In this document: positions 49,494 to 59,183 of the stretch, in pieces
How the letters are laid out: each line of letters starts with the position of its first letter
Position numbering within the stretch: the stretch's first letter is position 1
DNA from: Arthrobacter sp. ES3-54
GTDB taxonomy: Bacteria > Actinomycetota > Actinomycetes > Actinomycetales > Micrococcaceae
Reading direction: 5' to 3'
Assembly: GCF_029504395.1 (NCBI RefSeq)
Contig: NZ_JAQFIF010000005.1
Span: 248,001 to 312,000 of the forward strand
DNA: 64,000 bases
The notes under the pieces: model-generated
What the model was told of the DNA's origin: nothing
The model's input: the letters and a program-made list of their open reading frames with translations, nothing else
Databases searched by the model: none
Program-made: the position numbers and the translations under genes

Positions 49494-50013
49494 GCCCCGG
49501 GGTGGTGGGGGCGCGCTTGCTTGCTGCCGCTGGACATGCCCAGTGCTGGGCCCGAAGAATGGACTTATCACCAACATGCCCATCCCTGGGCCGCGCCGAG
49601 GGACATGTCCTGCGCGTTTTCAGCCCTGCAAGGGACATGCCAGTGTTGGCCTGCACAGTGGGACATGTCCTGCGCCCAATCCAGCCCTCCGAGGGACATC
49701 CGGAGCGGCGCGCGGAGCCCTTGAACTCCCTGCAAGGGACATGCCCAGTACTGCTTCCGAGGAATGGACATAAGGCCAATATGCCCATCCCCGGGCCGCG
49801 CCGAGGGACATGTCCTGTGGGTTTTCAGCCCTGCAAGGGGCATGTCCAGCGTTGGTCTGCGCAGTGGGACATGTCCTGCGGGTATTCAGCCCTGCAAGGG
49901 ACATGCCCCGTGTTGGCCTGCGCGGTGGGGCATGTCCTGCGGGAGTCACACGCTCAGAGGGACATGCCAGCCTTGCCCAAAACCACTGGGCATGTCCCGT
50001 GGCCGCCCGGAAG
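49494..50013. repeat. 520-bp convergent gap filled by GGACATGTCC-type repeats
   Basis: From 49531 to 50000 a core of GGACATGTCC (palindromic) or variants GGACATGCC and GGCATGTCC occurs 11 or more times. Full palindromes start at 49601, 49661, 49806 and 49867. A 60-base unit (starting TTCAGCCCTGCAAGGGACAT, then GTTGG and GGGACATGTCCTGCG) stands at 49618, 49824 and 49884. A larger block starting at 49532 recurs at 49737, a 205-base period. Open frames here only translate the repeats. The region lies between the broken tetR and the ABC-F gene. Confidence 0.85.
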
Positions 50014-51843
<1,830 letters not shown>

Positions 51844-51857
51844 TGGGAACTGCTTTC

Positions 51858-51882
51858 TTAGGTGTATCGATTAGGTGTATCG
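51858..51882. repeat. Two 12-bp direct repeats upstream of the ABC-F gene
   Basis: TTAGGTGTATCG occurs at 51858-51869 and 51871-51882, a 13-base period. They lie 15-40 bases upstream of the GTG on the minus strand, within the likely leader between ispE and this gene. A slippage duplication or a paired operator are both possible. Confidence 0.55.
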
Positions 51883-51928
51883 CTGAAGTGAAGCTGTTAC
51901 GTCATGAGATGCGGTGCGCCAAAAGCTC

Positions 51929-52885
51929 CTAAAGGAGCGTATCGGAGATGATGCGGGCCCCGTGCACCGGGCCGTGCACCGCCATGGCGTCGAAACTGTG
52001 GTGCCGAAGGTCTTTGGCCAGCCCCTCAGCCGCCGCCGGGTTGTGGGCAAGGAACGCAACCGTAGGCCCGGACCCGGAGACGATTCCAGCGATCGCTCCC
52101 AGGGATTCACCGAGTCCGAGGGTGTCCCGGAGGCCCGGAGCGAGTTCGATCGAGGCGCGTTGCAGGTCGTTGATCAGGACACGGCTCAAGGCGTCGGCGT
52201 CGCCGCCGCGCAGGGCCTGGAGGATCATCGGGTCCACGGCGATGGGTTCCTCGATCACCGCTCCTTCGGCCACGCGCAGCCTGTCCAGGGCCCGGTAGAC
52301 CTCCGGGGTGGGCAGGCCGAAGTCCGCCGTCACGAGTACCCAGTCGGTCTGGGCCTTGACGAGGGCGGGCGAGAGATCGTCGCCCAAACCGAGCCCCACG
52401 GCCGTGCCGCCGAGCAGCGCGAAAGGGACGTCGGCTCCGAGTTCTGCGGCCAGGTGGGCCAGCTCGTCGCGGGACAGGCCGCTGTTCCACAATGCGTCGC
52501 AGGCCAGCAAGGTGGCGGCGGCGTCGGCGGACCCGCCACCCATGCCGCCGGCCACAGGCACCCGTTTCGTGATCTCCAGGTGGACACCGGTGGAGTGTTC
52601 GGAGACGTCTGCCATGATGGCCGCCGCCTTGTAGGCCAGATTGCGGTAATCGAGCGGAATGTCCAGGCCGTCAAAGGTGCTCGCGTTGCTGATGCTGACG
52701 GTGATCTCGCCAGTATCGGTGCTGGTGGCGGCAACTTCTTCGTAGAGTGAGACCGCCAGGTAGACGCTGGCAACCGAGTGGTAGCCGTCCGGCCGCAACG
52801 GTCCGACGTCCAGTGAGACGTTGACCTTGCCTGGAGCCTTGACTCGAACAGTCCTCGCGGCAAAGCGCTCTCTCACTGCGTTCAT
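51929..52885 (-). CDS. ispE: 4-diphosphocytidyl-2-C-methyl-D-erythritol kinase
   Basis: This 318-residue GHMP kinase of the MEP isoprenoid pathway shows VRVKAPGKVNVSLDVGP and RPDGYHSVASVY at the N-terminus, the ATP loop VPVAGGMGGGSADAAATLL and the C-terminal GIVSGSGPTVAFLA. ATG 52885 is the natural start. It follows rsmA by 81 bases on the same strand, the conserved rpf-rsmA-ispE order. Confidence 0.96.
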   Translation of the reverse strand: MNAVRERFAARTVRVKAPGKVNVSLDVGPLRPDGYHSVASVYLAVSLYEEVAATSTDTGEITVSISNASTFDGLDIPLDYRNLAYKAAAIMADVSEHSTGVHLEITKRVPVAGGMGGGSADAAATLLACDALWNSGLSRDELAHLAAELGADVPFALLGGTAVGLGLGDDLSPALVKAQTDWVLVTADFGLPTPEVYRALDRLRVAEGAVIEEPIAVDPMILQALRGGDADALSRVLINDLQRASIELAPGLRDTLGLGESLGAIAGIVSGSGPTVAFLAHNPAAAEGLAKDLRHHSFDAMAVHGPVHGARIISDTLL

Positions 52886-52966
52886 GGCTCCACGCTATGG
52901 CATTGCGGCCCGGGCTCCAAGCACGGAACCGCGCCCAGGGGAACCCATAAGGAGCTCAGGACGACC

Positions 52967-53866
52967 TTAGGCGACCGGCTGCTCGTGCGCTTCGGCGATT
53001 CTGGCGAACGCCGCAATGTCGATCACTTCACCGCGGGCGGTGGGGTCGATGCCGGCGGCCCGCAGGCAGCGTTCGGCCTCGGCGGCGCTGCCGGCCCAGC
53101 CGGCCAACGCGGCCCGGAGCGTCTTGCGGCGCTGCGCGAAGGCTGCGTCAATCACGGCGAAGACCTGCTCCCTGGTGGCAGTCGTGACGGGGGGTTCCCG
53201 GCGTGTGAACGCGACGAGTCCGGAATGGATTTTGGGTGCGGGCCAGAAGACGTTCATGCCGATCACGCCGGCCTTGCGCATGCTGCTGTACCAGGCGGCC
53301 TTGACCGAAGGCACGCCGTAGGTCTTGGAGCCGGGCCCTGCCGCGAGGCGGTCGGCGACTTCGTCCTGGACCATGACCAGGCCGTGCTGCAGGCTCGGGA
53401 AGTGCTGCAGGAGGTGGAGCACCACGGGGACGGCGACGTTGTAGGGAAGATTCGCCACGAGCGCTGTCGGCTCGACGGGCAGCTCGGTGACCCGCATGGC
53501 GTCGGCCAGGACGAGGTGGAAATTCCCGACGGCGTGCGGCCGCCACTGGCCCACCGTGGCCGGCAGGCGCCCGGCGAGGACCGGATCGATTTCGACGGCG
53601 ACCACGCTCCGGGCGGCGTCCAGCAGGCCAAGGGTCAGCGACCCGAGCCCGGGACCGACTTCAAGGACTGTCTCATCGGCCCGGATGTCAGCGGTGTTCA
53701 CGATCCGCCGGATGGTGTTGCCGTCGATGACGAAGTTCTGGCCGAGGGTCTTCGTGGGCCGCACGCCGATTTCCTCTGCCAGCCGGCGGATATCGGAGGC
53801 ACCCATGAGCGGTGCGGGCGCCGCTCCGGGGAGGCTTTCGGGGGCGGAGGGGCTCGGTTCAGTCAC
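52967..53866 (-). CDS. rsmA: 16S rRNA (adenine1518/1519-N6)-dimethyltransferase
   Basis: This 299-residue KsgA/RsmA has [18 protein letters not shown], the SAM motif [16 protein letters not shown], the catalytic [15 protein letters not shown] and the C-terminal [13 protein letters not shown]. It dimethylates two adjacent adenines in helix 45 of 16S rRNA during small-subunit maturation. ATG 53866 starts 17 or so residues ahead of the domain (a Ser/Pro-rich leader). Confidence 0.96.
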   Translation of the reverse strand: MTEPSPSAPESLPGAAPAPLMGASDIRRLAEEIGVRPTKTLGQNFVIDGNTIRRIVNTADIRADETVLEVGPGLGSLTLGLLDAARSVVAVEIDPVLAGRLPATVGQWRPHAVGNFHLVLADAMRVTELPVEPTALVANLPYNVAVPVVLHLLQHFPSLQHGLVMVQDEVADRLAAGPGSKTYGVPSVKAAWYSSMRKAGVIGMNVFWPAPKIHSGLVAFTRREPPVTTATREQVFAVIDAAFAQRRKTLRAALAGWAGSAAEAERCLRAAGIDPTARGEVIDIAAFARIAEAHEQPVA

Positions 53867-53897
53867 CTAGGTATCCTATCCCGGCGCGGGTACGCCG

Positions 53898-53932
53898 CAG
53901 GCCGGGTCCGGAGGGAATCCGGACCCGGCCTG
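53898..53932 (-). terminator. 15-bp perfect hairpin after rpf
   Basis: Arms 53898-53912 and 53918-53932 are exact complements with a GGGAA loop. It lies about 100 bases after the Rpf gene stop and 32 bases before the rsmA start on the minus strand. It should separate rpf from rsmA-ispE. Confidence 0.75.
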
Positions 53933-54036
53933 TGCGGTCCCCTGGCTGTGGTCAGTAGCCGCGGAGTCGGGCGGTCAGTGGCCGGCTGCCAGCCGCCGGG
54001 CTGGCGTACTGTTCTGGCCCACTGGACTTGCGCGTG

Positions 54037-55254
54037 CTAGCTGGAGGCGGCCCAGCCGCAGCCCCAGGGCTGCAGGCCGCGCTGGGCGTAGACGCGGTTG
54101 GCGACGGCGATCTGCTGGGCCTTGCTGGCCGCAGCGGCGTTCGGGGCGTAGGCGCCGCCGCCGGAGCTGAGCCAGGTCCCGACGTCGAACTGCAGGCCAC
54201 CGTAGTAGCCGTTGCCGGAGTTAATGGACCAGTTGCCGCCGGATTCGCACTGGGCGATCTTGTCCCACATGCCCTGGTTCATCATCGCGGGGGCGTCTGC
54301 ACCGGTGTTGGCGGCAGGCTTGGGCTTTTCCTTGGTGCCGACGGTCACCTTTTCGGTGACGGGCTGGGTGCTGACGGTCTCGGACACCAGGGTCCGGGAG
54401 GCTTCGCGGCCGTCCACGAGGACCAGCTTGAAGCTCTTGCTGGTGGTGCCGGCAACGCCGGCCTGGGTGACCTTCTTCTCACCCTTGAACATGTCCGCGC
54501 TCTCGGTGGTGAGTGTTTCGAAGGCGACGGGCTCGGTGGTCTTGGCCGTCTTGCTGACGTCGACGCGGGAGACCTTGATCACCATGTCATTGACCACGGG
54601 AGCGTTCCCGGGCTGGGAGACGCGGTCGGTGGCCCCGAGCGAGAGCCCGGCGTCCTCCAGGACCTTGGCCACGGTGGCCGCGGTGGTGGTGGTCTTGGCT
54701 GCCTTGCCGTCCGCGACGACGCTCACGGTCTTCGGCGTCGAGATGGAAACGAAGGAGCCGCTGACGGCGAGCTGGGCATCCTTGGGCACGGAGAGCTGCG
54801 AGGCGCTGGCCACACCGAGTTCGGTCACGAGCCCTTCAACGTTGGGCGAGGTAGTGGAGATGGTCCGTTCGGCGCCGTCCAGGCTGACCTTGACGGCCTT
54901 TGCGAGGTTGACGTTGATGACCGCCCCGTCCTGCACATGGGCGTCCAGCGAGGGCGACACCCTGTCGGATGGCTGCAGTTCAACCTTGGCACCCTTGACG
55001 ACTTCCCCGACGGTTCCGCCGAAGGACTGGACGGAGCTGACTTTGCCATCCACGTTGAGTGTGATCGTCTTGTTGTTGCCGACAAAGGCCACGAGGCCCA
55101 GCACCAGTGCCACCAGCACTACGAGCTGCGTGCCAACTTTGACGAAGCTGAACTTTCCGTCCGATGTGAAGAACTTGACCACAATTGCCCGAATCTCTTG
55201 GACCTTCCGGGCACGGGGATAAGTACACGTGACCACCCTTCGTGAGCGCGCCAA
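54037..55254 (-). CDS. Resuscitation-promoting factor, RpfB type
   Basis: Up to 405 residues. A membrane anchor (about 42-59, [17 protein letters not shown]) is followed by three DUF348 repeats ([20 protein letters not shown] and similar), a G5 domain (about 275-325, [18 protein letters not shown]) and the C-terminal Rpf lysozyme-like domain with catalytic Glu in [25 protein letters not shown] and GLQPWGCGW. It cleaves peptidoglycan at the cell surface and promotes regrowth from dormancy. The start is uncertain: ATG/GTG candidates lie between 55254 and 55191, all upstream of the anchor. A hairpin-rich 230-base leader precedes it. Confidence 0.92.
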   Translation of the reverse strand: MARSRRVVTCTYPRARKVQEIRAIVVKFFTSDGKFSFVKVGTQLVVLVALVLGLVAFVGNNKTITLNVDGKVSSVQSFGGTVGEVVKGAKVELQPSDRVSPSLDAHVQDGAVINVNLAKAVKVSLDGAERTISTTSPNVEGLVTELGVASASQLSVPKDAQLAVSGSFVSISTPKTVSVVADGKAAKTTTTAATVAKVLEDAGLSLGATDRVSQPGNAPVVNDMVIKVSRVDVSKTAKTTEPVAFETLTTESADMFKGEKKVTQAGVAGTTSKSFKLVLVDGREASRTLVSETVSTQPVTEKVTVGTKEKPKPAANTGADAPAMMNQGMWDKIAQCESGGNWSINSGNGYYGGLQFDVGTWLSSGGGAYAPNAAAASKAQQIAVANRVYAQRGLQPWGCGWAASS

Positions 55255-55259
55255 CGGCG

Positions 55260-55280
55260 GCTCCGGACAGCGTCCGGAGC
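55260..55280 (-). promoter_or_regulatory. 9-bp hairpin in the rpf leader
   Basis: GCTCCGGAC (55260-55268) and its complement (55272-55280) enclose an AGC loop just six bases before the longest rpf frame. It could affect translation. Longer symmetry occurs upstream (CATGCG with CGCATG, and TGTGG with CCACA). I do not recognise a known riboswitch. Confidence 0.45.
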
Positions 55281-55401
55281 GTCACGGAACATGCGTGCAC
55301 TGCCTCACCCAAAACGAGAGCGCGCATGTGGTTCGTTTGCCACAATGCACGCCCTGCTTGAGTGAAATTGACCGTAGGCCTTCCCCGACCCCGGCTAATA
55401 G

Positions 55402-55429
55402 TTGACCACTGTAATCGAAGCGTTATAAA
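55402..55429 (+). promoter_or_regulatory. Sigma70-like promoter on the plus strand
   Basis: TTGACC (55402-55407) and TATAAA (55424-55429) stand 16 bases apart, the best consensus pair in the rpf/tatD gap. It points toward the 3' end of tatD, which is on the other strand, so any transcript would be antisense. No gene with ribosome site follows. Confidence 0.4.
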
Positions 55430-55486
55430 GGCGCCAAGAATTTGTGCATACCCGGTATCTATGCCGGACGGCTGCAGAGGGTCGGT

Positions 55487-56374
55487 TCAGTCCCAGGATC
55501 CGTACGCCCGCACGGTATTTGCGGCGATCTGGGCGCACAGCTCGGAAAGCTCCGAACCAGTCACATCGGCCATGGCCCGGACCGTATACGGAACCATGTA
55601 GCTCGCGTTCGGGCGGCCGCGATGCGGGTGCGGGGTGAGGAAGGGCGCGTCGGTCTCGACCAGGATCCGGTCCGGCTCCGCGATGGCAAGCGCTGAGCGC
55701 AGGTCCGCCGCGTTCTTGAACGTCACGGTTCCAGCAAAGGACATGTACCAGCCCTCCGCGTTGCAGGTCCGGGCGAGGGCCTCGTCGCCGGAGAAGCAGT
55801 GGAAGACCACCCGCTCCGGGGCCCCCTCTTCGCGCAACACCTGGACGACGTCGTCATGGGCGTCGCGGTCGTGGATTTGCAGCGTCAGCCCGAGCCGTTT
55901 GGCGATGTCGATATGGCGGCGGAACGAATAGCGCTGGTGGGCCAGGCCCTCCCCCTCGGTCCGGAAGAAGTCGAGGCCGGTCTCACCGATCGCCCGGACC
56001 CTCGGATGGGCGGCCAGGGCCTCGATCTCGGCCAGGGCTTCCTCCAGTCCGCCGCGCCGGGCGTAGCCGGGCGCATCGTTGGGGTGCAGGGCAACTGCGC
56101 CAAGGAGCCGCGAATCAAGCTCAACCGCCTTGACCGTAAACCGGGACGATTCGAGGTCGCAGCCCACTTGCACCGCACCCTGGACACCCACCGCTGCGGC
56201 GGCGTCGAGGGCGTCCTTGACGCCAACCAAGAGCTCCGCGTCGGGAAAGTCCAGATGCGTGTGGTTGTCCATGACCGGCACGGGAAGTGGCTCCGGTGCC
56301 GGCGGATATCCGCTGCGTCCGGTACCGTCATCTCCGGGCGGCCGGAACGGGACGGGTGTGAGGGGATTGAGCAT
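55487..56374 (-). CDS. tatD: TatD-family metal-dependent DNase/hydrolase
   Basis: This 295-residue TIM-barrel hydrolase shows metal ligands in VMDNHTHLDFPDA, AIGETGLDFF, LQIHDRDAHDDVVQVL, VFHCFSGDE and LVETDAPFLTP. It belongs to the 3'-5' exonuclease/hydrolase TatD group. About 34 residues rich in Pro/Gly precede the barrel, so an internal start (GTG of PVPVMDN region) cannot be excluded. tatD next to rpf and rsmA is the conserved actinobacterial order. Confidence 0.93.
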   Translation of the reverse strand: MLNPLTPVPFRPPGDDGTGRSGYPPAPEPLPVPVMDNHTHLDFPDAELLVGVKDALDAAAAVGVQGAVQVGCDLESSRFTVKAVELDSRLLGAVALHPNDAPGYARRGGLEEALAEIEALAAHPRVRAIGETGLDFFRTEGEGLAHQRYSFRRHIDIAKRLGLTLQIHDRDAHDDVVQVLREEGAPERVVFHCFSGDEALARTCNAEGWYMSFAGTVTFKNAADLRSALAIAEPDRILVETDAPFLTPHPHRGRPNASYMVPYTVRAMADVTGSELSELCAQIAANTVRAYGSWD

Positions 56375-56550
56375 TCATCCACCCTAACCGGCGCCGAGAT
56401 TTCCCCGGAATTCTCTGTCAGGCCCGGCAGTTGTGTTAGTAGTCTGTAAGTACTCTGTTATTTCCCCGTTAGGAAACAGGCGAACGCCGCTGAGGGGTCC
56501 GGCGGCCGCTGGCGTCAGTGCCGGGACCCACCAGGGCTGAAAGGCTGCCG

Positions 56551-57699
56551 ATGGATTACCACCGCACTTCCGTAGACGACATCCTCCCCGAAGGACAGAG
56601 ACTCCCGGGCCGCCCCGGCCTGGACCCGAACGCCTCCGGACACCGGGCCTCGGCGCCGGCTATGGACGAGGATGCCTTCCACTCAGCCAGTACCCGGATC
56701 CTGACGGCCATTAATACGGTCATCGACGGCAAGGCCGAAGCGGCCAAGCTGGCGCTCACCGTGCTTCTCGCCCAGGGCCATCTGCTCCTGGAAGATGTCC
56801 CGGGGGTGGGCAAGACGCTGCTGGCCAAGACCCTGGCCCGCACCATCGACTGCTCCGTCAACCGGATCCAGTTCACGCCGGACCTGCTCCCGTCCGACGT
56901 CACGGGCGTGTCCATCTACAACCAGGCGACCCGGACCTTCGAGTTCCGGCACGGTGCGGTGTTCGCCAACATCGTCATCGGGGACGAAATCAACCGCGCC
57001 TCGGCCAAGACCCAATCAGCCCTGCTGGAGTGCATGGAGGAGCACCAGGTCACGGTGGACGGCACGTCCTACCGGCTGGATGAGCCGTTCATGGTGGTGG
57101 CGACGCAGAACCCCATCGAGATGGAAGGCACGTACCCGCTGCCGGAAGCGCAGCGGGACCGTTTCATGGCCCGGATTTCCATGGGCTACCCGGACCGTGA
57201 GTCCGAGATGGAGATGCTCGAGACCCACCAGGCATCCTCTCCGCTGGCCCGCGTGACGGCAGTGGTCACCGCGGCGGAAGTGGCCGCCATGATCGCCACG
57301 GTGCAGCAGGTCTACGTGTCCCGTTCCATCAAGGAGTACACGGTGGCCCTGGGACGGGCCACGCGTGATAGCGGGCTTCTCCGGCTCGGTGCCAGCCCGC
57401 GGTCCATGCTGCAGCTCCTGCGCGCGGCGAAGGCCACCGCCGCGCTGGAGGGCCGGGACTTCGTGCTGCCGGACGACGTCGTTAGCGTGGCCGAAGCGGT
57501 GCTCGCCCACCGGATCATCCTCGACCGCAAGGCGGCCAGCGCGGGCGAGACGCCGCAAAGCGTCATCCGGGCCATCATCGCCAAGATCCCCGTTACGCCG
57601 GAAGTGACGGCTTCAACCAACGGAAGCGGCCGCACTGGCCGGAAGAAGGCCTCGGCCATGGCAGCCGCGCCGTCACCCAAACTGCCGAATCCGCGCTAG
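56551..57699 (+). CDS. MoxR-family AAA+ ATPase
   Basis: This 382-residue AAA ATPase has Walker A LLEDVPGVGKTLLAKTLA, Walker B VIGDEINRASAKTQSALL and sensor ATQNPIEMEGTYPLPEAQRD, then a lid domain. The N-terminal 40 residues are Pro/Asp-rich and the C-terminal 40 are basic. ATG 56551 follows GAAAGG by seven bases. MoxR ATPases act as chaperones for partner proteins with DUF58 (VWA-like) domains, and such a gene follows 14 bases downstream. Confidence 0.93.
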   Translation: MDYHRTSVDDILPEGQRLPGRPGLDPNASGHRASAPAMDEDAFHSASTRILTAINTVIDGKAEAAKLALTVLLAQGHLLLEDVPGVGKTLLAKTLARTIDCSVNRIQFTPDLLPSDVTGVSIYNQATRTFEFRHGAVFANIVIGDEINRASAKTQSALLECMEEHQVTVDGTSYRLDEPFMVVATQNPIEMEGTYPLPEAQRDRFMARISMGYPDRESEMEMLETHQASSPLARVTAVVTAAEVAAMIATVQQVYVSRSIKEYTVALGRATRDSGLLRLGASPRSMLQLLRAAKATAALEGRDFVLPDDVVSVAEAVLAHRIILDRKAASAGETPQSVIRAIIAKIPVTPEVTASTNGSGRTGRKKASAMAAAPSPKLPNPR

Positions 57700-57713
57700 G
57701 GAATGGGTCCGCC

Positions 57714-59183
57714 GTGGCGTTGAGGGATCGGTTGCCCGGACACTTCTTCAGCACCCGTGGCTGGGGCCTTCTCGGCGCGGGCGCGCTGTCCCTGCTGGCC
57801 GCGCAGATCATGGGACGCCGGGATCTGCTGGCGCTGGCCGTACTGCTGCTGGTCCTGCCCGTGCTGGCCCTGGCCGGAACCCGCGTCCTGAAGCCGAGGT
57901 TCCAGGTTTACCGCGAATTCAGCCCGTCGCCGGTCGAAACGTCGGCGCGCACCACGGTCCGGCTGGCCGTCGCGCGGACCGGGGCCGGGGCGGGCCACGC
58001 GATTATGGAGGAACACTTGCCGGCCCGGTTCGGCGAATCCCCCGTCTTCAGGTTCCCGGCACGTGCGGCTGCGGCCGGCACCAGCCGCTATGAGTACCAC
58101 CTTCGCTCGCCCCGGCGGGGCCAGTTCCTGATTGGGCCTGTGACGGCGGAGTTCAGCGACCCCTTCGGGCTGTCCTTCCACCGCCACGCGATTGACGACG
58201 GCGACCTCCTCACCGTGACGCCCGCCGCCGTGGAGCTCCCCGAGACGGGCCTCGCAGGCGCCCGCGGACACGACGGCGTCACACCCACGCGGGCCCGGGC
58301 CAATCCCAGCGACGATGACGTCATGACCCGCGAATACCGCCACGGGGATCCGCTGCGCCGAGTGCACTGGGCCGCGACCGCCCGCCACGGGTCCCTCATG
58401 GTGCGGCAGGAGGAGTCCGTCACCACCCCCGAGGCGACCGTCATCCTGGATCAGCGCCTCTCGGCTTATCCCCACGGCGTGTTTGGCCACAGCGCCCTGT
58501 CCCCGGGCGGCCACTCGGGCAACGGGGAGGGGGACGGCCATGATTTGCTGACCTGCGACGCCTTCGAGTGGGCTGTCACGGCGGCGATGTCGATCGGCGC
58601 GCACCTGGCGGAACGCAACTACTCGCTGCGGTTCCTGGACACCGCCGGTGCGCCCGCCTTCCGGAATTCGCCGTCCGCTCCCGATCCGGAAGCCGAGGCA
58701 TACACCGGAACGGCCGGGCTGCAGTCCATCGCGGAAAGCCTGGCCGCCATCCAACTTTCCGGCCCGCACCACCCGCACCACCACACCCAACAGCACCGTG
58801 ATCGCGCCCCGCAGCCCCGCCCGCGGGAGGCTGCGGCGGGAGCCCCGCAGGTCTTCGACGACGCCCTGATGGACAAGCTTTCGGCCCACCGGCTGCGGGG
58901 ACCGGTCCTGGCGATCCTGGGCAGCCTGTCCCCGGCGGAGGCCCGGGCGCTGTCACCGGCGGCCGGGTTCGGCGCGAACGCATTTGCGCTGCTGGTCATG
59001 GACCACGCACAGGATTCCGGTGAGATGCCCGAGGTACTGGAGGCGTTGCGGCTGGGCGGATGGCGGGCCGTGGCGGTAACTGCGCGGAGCTCGCTGCCGG
59101 ACGCATGGGCAGCCTTTGACCAGGCAGACCCGGCGATGTCCGCTGCGGCCGACGTCCGCCGCGGCGTAGGGGGCCGGCCATGA
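57714..59183 (+). CDS. DUF58-domain protein (MoxR partner)
   Basis: This 489-residue protein has two membrane helices near the N-terminus (about 18-36 and 38-56), a beta-rich part and the DUF58 signature DDVMTREYRHGDPLRRVHWA followed by TARHGSLMVRQEE. A His-rich stretch (HHPHHHTQQHRD) interrupts the C-terminal part. GTG 57714 lies 14 bases after moxR. The next gene overlaps it by four bases (ATGA). The trio moxR, DUF58, transglutaminase is a common actinobacterial operon of unknown exact role. Confidence 0.9.
   Translation: MALRDRLPGHFFSTRGWGLLGAGALSLLAAQIMGRRDLLALAVLLLVLPVLALAGTRVLKPRFQVYREFSPSPVETSARTTVRLAVARTGAGAGHAIMEEHLPARFGESPVFRFPARAAAAGTSRYEYHLRSPRRGQFLIGPVTAEFSDPFGLSFHRHAIDDGDLLTVTPAAVELPETGLAGARGHDGVTPTRARANPSDDDVMTREYRHGDPLRRVHWAATARHGSLMVRQEESVTTPEATVILDQRLSAYPHGVFGHSALSPGGHSGNGEGDGHDLLTCDAFEWAVTAAMSIGAHLAERNYSLRFLDTAGAPAFRNSPSAPDPEAEAYTGTAGLQSIAESLAAIQLSGPHHPHHHTQQHRDRAPQPRPREAAAGAPQVFDDALMDKLSAHRLRGPVLAILGSLSPAEARALSPAAGFGANAFALLVMDHAQDSGEMPEVLEALRLGGWRAVAVTARSSLPDAWAAFDQADPAMSAAADVRRGVGGRP

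Noticed and set aside
49531..50000. Repeat array considered as CRISPR
   Set aside because: Units are palindromic, differ in sequence, have unequal spacing and no constant repeat-spacer pattern; no cas genes are nearby.
49494..50013. Short open frames rich in Met, Ser, Cys and Pro inside the repeat array
   Set aside because: They simply translate the repeat units in several frames and have no ribosome sites.
55255..55486. Cyclic-di-AMP (ydaO) riboswitch before the Rpf gene
   Set aside because: Such riboswitches precede rpf in some actinobacteria, but I could not find the conserved core elements here, only simple hairpins.
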